Shown: positions 1 through 5,291 of the stretch, one piece after another | How positions within the stretch are numbered: position 1 is the first letter of the stretch | Layout: every line of letters starts with the position of its first letter | Assembly (NCBI GenBank): GCA_028277195.1 | Contig: JANQGS010000288.1 | Coordinates: 1-13,840 of the forward strand | Length of the DNA: 13,840 bases | Source of the DNA: Candidatus Gastranaerophilales bacterium | GTDB taxonomy: Bacteria; Cyanobacteriota; Vampirovibrionia; Gastranaerophilales; UBA9971 | Reading direction: 5' to 3' | Translations under genes and position numbers: made by a program | Notes under the pieces: generated by a model | The model's input: only the letters and a program-made list of their open reading frames with translations | Database searches by the model: none | What the model was told of the DNA's origin: nothing

Positions 1-32
1 GATATTTTGATAAAATTTTTTGCGAATAATAG

Positions 33-62
33 CCTGAACTGTTGCAACAGAACCCTTTCAGG
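33..62 (-). terminator. Possible weak terminator hairpin after korD
   Basis: Read on the minus strand, downstream of the korD stop, arms CCTGAA (62-57) and TTCAGG (38-33) enclose the 12-bp palindrome CTGTTGCAACAG (39-50). A six-base asymmetric bulge separates the two. An A/T-rich stretch follows, but there is no clean T run, so this is at best a weak intrinsic terminator for the kor operon. No gene is visible in bases 1-100. Confidence 0.3.
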
Positions 63-100
63 TCCTGATTTTTATAATTTTAACCGGACGGCTTCTTAAG

Positions 101-370
101 TTACTTGTTTTTTTCGATTCTGATTGCGCTGTCCGGGCATAATAATTCACATGTGCCGCACGCAATGCATTTTTCCGGGTCAGGCTGCACGGCAGGGGTG
201 GAGTATATACCTACTTCTTTTGACCATTGGAGGCACTTTTCTCCTTTTTTATTAATCGGGCATTTTGTGATACACAGCCCGCAACCCTTGCACAGCTCGG
301 TGAATAAGTACCAGTTAGCCCTGCCTTTTCCTACTTTTTCAACTTCTATACCTTTATTTTTTACTGTCAT
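101..370 (-). CDS. korD: 2-oxoacid:ferredoxin oxidoreductase, 4Fe-4S (delta) subunit
   Basis: An 89-residue ferredoxin-type subunit that would carry electrons from the thiamine catalytic centre of the complex to free ferredoxin in the cytoplasm. Two classical cluster motifs are visible: C-K-G-C-G-L-C-I-T-K-C-P and C-I-A-C-G-T-C-E-L-L-C-P. Each is CX2CX2CX3CP, so two [4Fe-4S] clusters are expected. About 30 residues separate the motifs, longer than in minimal 2[4Fe-4S] ferredoxins but usual for KorD/VorD/PorD subunits. The ATG is preceded by AAGGAG at a normal distance. It is the last gene of the operon, 32 bp after korC. Family assignment is firm; the substrate class (2-oxoglutarate versus branched-chain) cannot be settled from this subunit. 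Confidence 0.9.
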   Translation of the reverse strand: MTVKNKGIEVEKVGKGRANWYLFTELCKGCGLCITKCPINKKGEKCLQWSKEVGIYSTPAVQPDPEKCIACGTCELLCPDSAIRIEKNK

Positions 371-402
371 TGTTGTTTTCTCCTTCTTACGCAGGTCGTT
401 CC

Positions 403-966
403 CTACACTGACGCCTTTTCTTCTATTAAGGACATCCCTTTTTCAAGGGCCTTGCAGTTAAGCTCCCTTAATTCGGGGTCAGCGTCGAATTTCTTGCCAA
501 ACGCGGTTTCCATGGCCTCCTTTATATGCTCTGCATCAAGCACGCCGGTTGCTTTTATTACAGTCCCGAGGATTATTATATTGAAAACCCTTGCGCTCAA
601 TTCGTCATTGGCAATCTGGTTGGCGGGGATGCCGATTATATCCCTTGCTTTCATTTGGGGTTTTGTTCCGCAGATTGACGAGTCATAAACAACGATTGTG
701 TTCTCGTCAACGTATGTAGCGCAGCGGTTAATGGCCCTGTCCGAGAGCATTATAACGATGTCGCCCTTTAGAAAGCGGGGCTCGCCGATTTCCTCGTCGG
801 CAATCTGGCAAAAGGCGATACTTACCCCGCCCCTTTGCTCAACGCCGAAGTTCGGTATGTAGAGTACTTTTTTATCTGCCGCGTAGCCGGCTTCCACGAG
901 GATTTTAGCTATACTCTGGACGCCGTGCCCGCCTTCTCCTGCCAGTACTATTTTTGTTCTTGCCAT
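403..966 (-). CDS. korC: 2-oxoacid:ferredoxin oxidoreductase, gamma subunit
   Basis: A 187-residue protein of the pyruvate/ketoisovalerate oxidoreductase catalytic-domain (POR gamma) family. The family fold opens with the glycine-rich G-E-G-G-H-G-V-Q motif (about residues 10-17). It continues with the typical Y-x-P-x-F-G-V-E-Q-R-G-G segment (about residues 36-47), which helps position CoA/thiamine in the complex. Length is normal for a free-standing gamma subunit; in many bacteria this domain is instead fused to the alpha subunit. The start lies 2 bp after the korB stop, and its Shine-Dalgarno GGAG lies inside the last korB codons, so the two are probably translationally coupled. The symbol follows the kor convention; korG or vorA are possible equivalents. 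Confidence 0.88.
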   Translation of the reverse strand: MARTKIVLAGEGGHGVQSIAKILVEAGYAADKKVLYIPNFGVEQRGGVSIAFCQIADEEIGEPRFLKGDIVIMLSDRAINRCATYVDENTIVVYDSSICGTKPQMKARDIIGIPANQIANDELSARVFNIIILGTVIKATGVLDAEHIKEAMETAFGKKFDADPELRELNCKALEKGMSLIEEKASV

Positions 967-968
967 TT

Positions 969-1736
969 TTATTTAACTCCTTCCAGTTCCTGAGGAGAGA
1001 GGAAGTTTTTTACCTCAAAGTAGCTCTCCATTTCCTCAATTTTTTCCCAGGTATTAACGTTATTTGTTCTCCAATTAAGGGGGCATACCGAGAGCACCTC
1101 TACAAATGAGAACCCGCGGCCATCCGCCACGTTGGTGAGGGCTTTTTTAAATATGGTTCTTAATTTGCGGAGGTTTGTAACAGTTGCCCTTTCAACAAAA
1201 GCATTTTCCGGGTCAGCGATTGCGCTCACCATTTCAGCGCCTTTTGCGGGCTTTCCCGTAACTTCTGTATCCCTGCCGTAGGGTGTGGTTTCAGTAACCT
1301 GTCCCGGCAGGGTGGTTGGTGCCATTTGTCCGCCGGTCATGCCGTAGTTTGTGTTATTAACCATCACCGCGAGCATTTTTTCATTTCTCACAGCGGCATT
1401 AACAAGGTGCTGCGCTCCGATAGCCAGCCCGCCGCCGTCTCCCATGTAGGCGATGCCTACCGTATCGGGCCTTGCCCTTGTGACGCCGTAGATAACCGGG
1501 GTTGTGCGGCCATGGTGGGTCTGGACCGAGTCCACGTTCATGTAGTTCCACGCCAGGAGGCTGCACCCGATATCGCAACCGAACACTGTTCTTTCGTGCA
1601 GGTTAAGGTCATCTATTGCGAATGCCAGTGTTTTAAGTATCATACCGTGGCCGCATCCCGGGCAGAACTTGCTTGCGCCGGGTTCTTTATTCTGCGCCTG
1701 CGGCAGGTTTGGTTCAAGGTTTAGTAGTTGTGGCAT
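969..1736 (-). CDS. korB: 2-oxoacid:ferredoxin oxidoreductase, beta (thiamine-PP) subunit
   Basis: A 255-residue thiamine-diphosphate-binding subunit. Near the N-terminus it has C-P-G-C-G-H-G, the conserved motif of this subunit. The TPP/Mg motif begins at M-G-D-G-G-G-L-A-I-G (about residues 97-106) and ends with N-N-T-N-Y-G-M-T-G-G-Q-M-A-P-T-T (about residues 127-142), which is diagnostic for KorB/VorB-type beta chains. With the alpha subunit it forms the active site that decarboxylates the 2-oxoacid and passes the acyl group to CoA. The ATG at 1736 is preceded by AAGGAG. Upstream is not korA directly but three small ORFs (see below), which is unusual for this operon type. Confidence 0.92.
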   Translation of the reverse strand: MPQLLNLEPNLPQAQNKEPGASKFCPGCGHGMILKTLAFAIDDLNLHERTVFGCDIGCSLLAWNYMNVDSVQTHHGRTTPVIYGVTRARPDTVGIAYMGDGGGLAIGAQHLVNAAVRNEKMLAVMVNNTNYGMTGGQMAPTTLPGQVTETTPYGRDTEVTGKPAKGAEMVSAIADPENAFVERATVTNLRKLRTIFKKALTNVADGRGFSFVEVLSVCPLNWRTNNVNTWEKIEEMESYFEVKNFLSPQELEGVK

Positions 1737-1748
1737 GTGTTTCTCCTT

Positions 1749-1889
1749 TTATTTATTATTTTTTTGTGTTTGGTTTGTATTTGGTTTTATCCCTCCGGGA
1801 GGGGCTTTAGGTGGGGGGGGCTCATTCTTTGGTTTTGCATTTATGCCTCTTTTTTCATAAGCATCATAATCTCTTAAACTTCCGCCCAT
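1749..1889 (-). CDS. Small proline-rich protein (46 aa), unrecognised
   Basis: A short ORF just upstream of korB. It starts at the ATG whose reverse complement is at 1887-1889 and ends with TAA at 1751-1749. It is preceded by a near-perfect Shine-Dalgarno, AAAGGAGG, seven bases from the ATG, which is the main reason to believe it. The peptide begins MGGSLRDYDAYEKRG and continues with a charged, proline-rich tail (PPPPKAPPGG) and a hydrophilic Asn/Gln/Lys end. It has no hydrophobic segment and no cysteine. A run of eight C residues (plus-strand G run 1803-1820 region) encodes the proline stretch. It ends 12 bp before korB and probably shares its transcript. Short basic proteins with an R-G-x-x-P...PPPP tail are known to me next to small membrane proteins, but I cannot name a family. 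Confidence 0.6.
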   Translation of the reverse strand: MGGSLRDYDAYEKRGINAKPKNEPPPPKAPPGGIKPNTNQTQKNNK

Positions 1890-1930
1890 ATTATTTACCT
1901 CCTTTGTTGTAATCTATTTTTTCTAAAAAT

Positions 1931-2020
1931 TCAGATGATGAATTTTTCCAGGAAGAACCAGCAGATTACTCCCGGCAGGAAAAGCAGTATTATTCTAATT
2001 GTGAGTTCACTGAGTTGCAT
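1931..2020 (-). CDS. 29-aa hydrophobic peptide, or 5' remnant of a membrane-protein gene
   Basis: ATG at 2020, TGA at 1933-1931, with AGGA seven bases before the ATG. The peptide starts MQLSELTIRIILLFLPG and continues with an aromatic, hydrophobic stretch ending E-K-F-I-I. That makes one predicted transmembrane helix with a short polar N-terminus. The pattern (polar start, Leu/Ile-rich helix, LPG, then E-K) looks like the first helix of a longer membrane protein. After the TGA the same frame stays open for only 11 more codons, to a TAA inside the next gene's ribosome-binding site. It may therefore be a genuine small membrane protein, or a gene that has lost everything after its first helix. 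It sits between two other small ORFs inside the kor operon. Confidence 0.4.
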   Translation of the reverse strand: MQLSELTIRIILLFLPGVICWFFLEKFII

Positions 2021-2044
2021 TTGGGTTTCCTGTTAGTTTGTTAT

Positions 2045-2314
2045 TTATCTAGGAAAGAGGTCTTTATATCTATCTTGAGGCAATAGTTCATACAATCTTT
2101 CACTTGCTAATTCTGCCATGTCAGCTCTTCTTTCCCTTACTATAGGTAATAAACGACCAGGACATTCAAGCTGGCCTATTAGTTCTAGGTCCTCCTTCGC
2201 TCTTGCTATTACTCTTAAGAGATTTACAATGTTTGGAGGATTCAATGCAAATGCCGGCTGATGAGGCTTATTGTAGTGGATGTATGGGTTTTGTGCTGCG
2301 GGGTTTATTAACAT
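2045..2314 (-). CDS. Hypothetical protein (89 aa) inside the kor operon
   Basis: I do not recognise this protein. The open frame extends upstream to a GTG at 2350 that overlaps the korA end. The ATG at 2314 is preferred because AAGGAG lies eight bases before it, and it begins 16 bp after the korA stop. The N-terminal quarter is rich in Pro, Asn, Tyr and His (P-A-A-Q-N-P-Y-I-H-Y-N-K). The rest is predicted to be two charged amphipathic helices (about residues 27-50 and 54-80) ending with D-L-F-P-R. There is one Cys, no membrane segment and no signal peptide. The DNA looks more AT-rich, with more TTA/CTA leucine codons, than korA and korB on either side, which suggests later insertion. It is probably co-transcribed with korA. 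Confidence 0.6.
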   Translation of the reverse strand: MLINPAAQNPYIHYNKPHQPAFALNPPNIVNLLRVIARAKEDLELIGQLECPGRLLPIVRERRADMAELASERLYELLPQDRYKDLFPR

Positions 2315-2330
2315 TGTTGGTCTCCTTTTC

Positions 2331-3434
2331 CTACCTGCATGCCATTGCACCGTTCATCTGCTCTACCTTCTGCACTATATCGCCGCCGGTCACGCCTACA
2401 CCCATCTTGAAGAGTGTTTCGTATGGCGTGGTTAAGCCGTAGAGTTTCTCCAGGGCTAACCTTGCCATCTGGCCGTTTGCCGACTCGGTGAAAAGCACCT
2501 GTTTTGCCGAGGCAACAGCTTTCCTCATCGGCTCAGCCGGCATCGGGCGCAGGGTAATCGGCCTGAACAGCCCGGCTTTAATGCCTTTTGCCCTGAGCTC
2601 GTCAATGGCGGTTTTCGCGCTCCTGGCCACTATTCCATGGGCAATGATTAATATATCGGCGTCTTCTGCCATGTACTCGGCATACTCCTCAATTTCCGGG
2701 GCAATTCTCCGGAACTCCGCCTCGTATGAGTCGAGCACTTCCATTAATTCCTCTTCCATATTGAAAGTATTCCTCATATGGACGGCATCCCTGTCAATCC
2801 CGGCAATGCCATTATCCCTCAGTGCCGGCGTGGCCGGGACCATGTTAATCCCCCTTGCTTCCGGGTCATAAGCCACTAAAGGCTCTCTCATCTTGCCCTG
2901 GTATCCGTCAGCCAGGAGGAATGTCGGGAATTTATATTTCCATGCCGTATTAAACGCTTTTATCGTATAGTCGTATAAGTCCTGATGGCCTGCGGTTGAG
3001 TATACTATTCTGTATCCTTCGCCGTTCCCGCCAAAGCATGTAAGGGTTGTTTCCTGCTGGGCATAGATAACGGTAGCGGTACTCGGCCCGCCTCTTTGCA
3101 TAACCGCGCATACAAAGGGTATTCTCATCATTTCAGCCATTGACATGGCATCCTGCATGATGACGTTGCCCGGGCCTGCTGTAGCGGTGAACGCCTTTTT
3201 CCCGGCTAAAATCCCGCCTATCGTGGAAAAACCGGCTGATATCTCATCTTCTGTCTGGAGAAAGCCGGCTTCTGTTTTAGGTAGGAGTTTGCACCAGGTG
3301 TGCATAATTTCGTTTTGCGGGGTAATCGGGTAACCGTACATAAATTCCACTCCCGCTGCCACCGCCGCATAAGCTATGACCTCGTTGCCGGTCATAAATA
3401 ATTTTGTGTCCTCTGTAATGATTTTCTTTACCAT
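2331..3434 (-). CDS. korA: 2-oxoacid:ferredoxin oxidoreductase, alpha subunit
   Basis: A 367-residue alpha subunit of the 2-oxoglutarate/2-oxoisovalerate:ferredoxin oxidoreductase family. N-terminal features are G-N-E-V-I-A-Y-A-A-V-A-A-G, then G-Y-P-I-T-P-Q-N-E-I, then Q-T-E-D-E-I-S-A, matching the pyrimidine-binding domain of the thiamine enzymes. A-T-A-G-P-G-N (about residues 84-90) and Q-R-G-G-P-S-T-A-T follow. Domain II runs from about residue 255 to the end. The length fits the short, unfused alpha form, consistent with a separate gamma gene. G-Y-P-I-T-P-Q-N-E-I resembles VorB-type alpha chains as much as KorA, so the substrate may be branched-chain 2-oxoacids rather than 2-oxoglutarate. 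AGGTGA precedes the ATG. It is the first gene of the operon. Confidence 0.9.
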   Translation of the reverse strand: MVKKIITEDTKLFMTGNEVIAYAAVAAGVEFMYGYPITPQNEIMHTWCKLLPKTEAGFLQTEDEISAGFSTIGGILAGKKAFTATAGPGNVIMQDAMSMAEMMRIPFVCAVMQRGGPSTATVIYAQQETTLTCFGGNGEGYRIVYSTAGHQDLYDYTIKAFNTAWKYKFPTFLLADGYQGKMREPLVAYDPEARGINMVPATPALRDNGIAGIDRDAVHMRNTFNMEEELMEVLDSYEAEFRRIAPEIEEYAEYMAEDADILIIAHGIVARSAKTAIDELRAKGIKAGLFRPITLRPMPAEPMRKAVASAKQVLFTESANGQMARLALEKLYGLTTPYETLFKMGVGVTGGDIVQKVEQMNGAMACR

Positions 3435-3454
3435 GTTTATTTCACCTTTCGGGT

Positions 3455-3465
3455 TGACACTGTCA
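3455..3465. promoter_or_regulatory. Palindrome in the korA leader, possible operator
   Basis: TGACA-C-TGTCA is a perfect 5-1-5 inverted repeat 20 bp upstream of the korA ATG. It lies just downstream of the transcription start inferred from the promoter at 3476-3504, a typical repressor position. It is short enough to occur by chance, and no regulator is identified. Confidence 0.3.
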
Positions 3466-3475
3466 CATTAACTTT

Positions 3476-3504
3476 AATTTACAACAATAGATTAGCACAC
3501 ACAA
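3476..3504 (-). promoter_or_regulatory. Candidate sigma70-type promoter for the kor operon
   Basis: On the minus strand TTGTGT (3504-3499) is followed after exactly 17 bases by TAAATT (3481-3476). Initiation would fall near 3469, giving a leader of about 35 bases before korA. The -35 and -10 each differ from consensus at two positions, and the region is very AT-rich, so other choices are possible. Confidence 0.4.
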
Positions 3505-3556
3505 GGAATTAGCGCTTTAAAAATATTTTATTAAGTTTTATTAAAAAAGTAATTTT

Positions 3557-3585
3557 TTGGGACAAAAAAAGGCAATTATTATAAA
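3557..3585 (+). promoter_or_regulatory. Candidate sigma70-type promoter for the EF-hand gene
   Basis: TTGGGA (3557-3562), a 17-base spacer and TATAAA (3580-3585) form a good sigma70-like promoter facing the gene at 3661. Initiation near 3592 would leave a leader of about 69 bases. The leader is AT-rich and shows no obvious riboswitch fold. A strong AGGAGG stands seven to eight bases before the ATG. Confidence 0.5.
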
Positions 3586-3660
3586 AAGAATTACTTTATA
3601 TAGTTAATATATACCTAGTATTGATAGTGTGTTTAAAAATATGCAAAATAGGAGGCATTT

Positions 3661-4821
3661 ATGTCCGGAGCAAATGTAGCGGAAAACGTAAAGAAAATAA
3701 CAGGATATATAGGCTCGCACAGCACGGATACAACGGCGGGAAAGTCGGCAAACGCGGGAGAGACCGTCGCTAAAGAGGTTTCTGTCTTTAATGGCGGAGC
3801 ACCGGTTGGCAGCTCTAATGACATTACATATACCAATACTTCCAGTACTTCCAATAATACTAAACCTGCTTCCGGCTCAGGCTCAACCAATAATAACAGC
3901 AGTAGCAGCAGCAATGACGGAAGTTTAAACGTGGACGCCGGTTTGTGTTATGCAGACCAGGCGCTTAAAGGATTTGACGACAATGGCGACGGAAAAGTAA
4001 CCACTGAAGAGGCCAAAAATCATAAAGATTCCTTTGGCGTGGATATATCGGTCGCGGCTGCCCTGGACGACGCAAATGATGTTGTATCAGCAGGAGAATT
4101 TTTATCATTAACAGTTCTCCAGGAGTGCACCTCAACTGAAAGTCCTGACGGTATTGCCAGCGCGCGGGAATTTGCCGACCTTAGCACTTATATTGCAAGC
4201 GATGCAAAAGGCGCAAAAGAAAACTTACAGGTAATTTACGACAATCTTATAAAAGATAAAGATAAAAACTTTGCCGGCACAGAGTCAACTATTAAAGAGG
4301 CACAGGCGGAATTAACCGGCACCGGCACTCAAATGGCAAATACACAGGCCACGGCGGAGAATGCCGTAGAAGCCAAAACAGAAGCCAAAGCACAAACAAC
4401 AGCCGCCAAAGCAAACAACTCAGTCAGCTCCTCCGGCTCTTCCAGCGGCAGCGGCTCAGTTAGCCGGGCAGGTGATTCTGTGGAAAAAGTTGTAAAAGGC
4501 ATTGAATCAACTGATACACAAAAAGACCTGGAAGATAAAACCGCCTATCTTGCAATACTGCTTTTAGCAAAACAGGCGGGAGTTTCCGCTAAAGAAGCGG
4601 CTAAAATCATGAACGTTGGGAATTTCCGGGAATTACAGTCAAAATTTGGTTCAGTCTTTGATTCCTATGATAAGGATAAAATAATTGCAGAGCTTAAAAA
4701 ACTTGAAAGTCTTGTTAAAGACAGTGATACGGGTATAGGCCCGTATACACAATCGACTTTAAAGAGCATTTCGGGCCTTGGTCTTGGTTTAAGACCCAGT
4801 ACATTTGTTTCAGGTTTTTAA
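3661..4821 (+). CDS. EF-hand-containing protein of unknown function (386 aa)
   Basis: Not recognised as a named family. It begins MSGANVAENVKK, with no signal peptide or membrane segment. Residues about 51-87 are a Ser/Asn/Thr-rich linker. Residues 106-117 are a textbook EF-hand calcium loop, D-D-N-G-D-G-K-V-T-T-E-E, with Asp1, Asn3, Asp5, Gly6, Val8 and Glu12 all in place. Two degenerate copies follow at 135-146 (ending V-S-A-G-E-F) and 159-170 (P-D-G-I-A-S-A-R-E-F), spaced like paired EF-hands. Residues about 185-250 are charged and Ala/Lys/Glu-rich, probably helical or coiled coil. A second Ser/Gly linker (253-268) leads to a helical C-terminal domain (about 281-350) and a Gly/Leu tail ending in Phe. 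Calcium binding is inferred from the loop. A filamentous or surface-associated role is possible but unsupported. It stands alone between the divergent kor operon and convergent rnpB. Confidence 0.75.
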   Translation: MSGANVAENVKKITGYIGSHSTDTTAGKSANAGETVAKEVSVFNGGAPVGSSNDITYTNTSSTSNNTKPASGSGSTNNNSSSSSNDGSLNVDAGLCYADQALKGFDDNGDGKVTTEEAKNHKDSFGVDISVAAALDDANDVVSAGEFLSLTVLQECTSTESPDGIASAREFADLSTYIASDAKGAKENLQVIYDNLIKDKDKNFAGTESTIKEAQAELTGTGTQMANTQATAENAVEAKTEAKAQTTAAKANNSVSSSGSSSGSGSVSRAGDSVEKVVKGIESTDTQKDLEDKTAYLAILLLAKQAGVSAKEAAKIMNVGNFRELQSKFGSVFDSYDKDKIIAELKKLESLVKDSDTGIGPYTQSTLKSISGLGLGLRPSTFVSGF

Positions 4822-4831
4822 TAATAAAAAA

Positions 4832-5194
4832 GGAAGCGCTCCATAAGCCGGGTTCTGTACAGTGGTGATTATCTATCTGGGATGTACATTACTGCACACC
4901 TCAAGCAGCATACCCGGGAACGGCGGGCCGCCTTAATTCCCTGTTTAGCCTTGCTCCGGTCGGGGTTTACCTGGCCAGTACCTCTCGATACTGCCGGTGG
5001 TCTCTTACACCACCGTTGCACCCTTGCCTGTGCCCGAAGGCCATCGGCGGTCAACATTTCTGTGGCACTATCCTCACAGTCACCTGCACCGGGAGTTACC
5101 CGGCGACCTGCCCTGTGGAGCCCGGACTTTCCTCAAGGGGCAGAGGCAAGCTCATAATAGCCGCCCCTCCCTCGCAATCACCTGGAGTGCTTCC
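4832..5194 (-). ncRNA. rnpB: RNase P RNA, bacterial class A
   Basis: The catalytic RNA of ribonuclease P, which removes 5' leaders from pre-tRNAs. On the minus strand the conserved 5' core GAGGAAAGTCCGGGCTCC lies at 5134-5117, and the conserved 3' core ACAGAACCCGGCTTAT at 4858-4843. Between them are AGGTAAACCCC and AGATAGATAATCACC, both familiar from class A RNAs. The ends were set by helix P1: GGAAGC-A-CTCC (5194-5184) pairs with GGAG-C-GCTTCC (4842-4832), with one A/C mismatch. The resulting length of about 363 nt is normal. A T-rich tract (TTTTTATTATT) follows the 3' arm and could serve for termination. The gene is convergent with the EF-hand gene and divergent from mutS. Confidence 0.95.
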
Positions 5195-5200
5195 AATAAT

Positions 5201-5206
5201 ATTATA
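5201..5206 (-). promoter_or_regulatory. -10 element of the rnpB promoter
   Basis: A perfect TATAAT on the minus strand ends six bases before the first G of helix P1, the ideal distance for initiation at 5194. No good -35 hexamer stands 16-18 bases upstream. TG occurs just upstream of the A/T-rich box, so an extended -10 promoter is possible. Confidence 0.5.
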
Positions 5207-5291
5207 TATCAGGTTTGTAAATAAATGCAGCTAAAAAGAGAATCAAAGGCATCTTGTTGACGCTCTTTTTTATACATGGTTTAGTTTTATT

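Noticed and set aside
105..461. 118-codon plus-strand ORF opposite korD and korC
   Set aside because: It is antisense to two confidently identified genes, has no Shine-Dalgarno and no recognisable motif.
1931..1933. TGA read as selenocysteine or tryptophan in the 29-codon ORF
   Set aside because: Only 11 codons follow before a TAA, no SECIS-like hairpin is apparent, and the other genes of the window use no in-frame TGA, so recoding is unsupported.
2315..2350. GTG start extending the 89-aa ORF to 101 residues
   Set aside because: It would overlap the korA end and has no ribosome-binding site, whereas the ATG at 2314 has AAGGAG at the right distance.
4869..5234. Overlapping ORFs of 60-90 codons on both strands around 4869-5234
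   Set aside because: They lie inside or across the RNase P RNA gene, whose conserved core sequences and P1 pairing are clear; the frames are by-products of a structured, GC-rich RNA.
5233..5270. AAAAAGAG...CTCTTTTT inverted repeat between rnpB and mutS as a terminator
   Set aside because: The stem is only 8 A/T-rich pairs with a 22-base loop, and it lies between two divergent promoters where no transcript needs ending.
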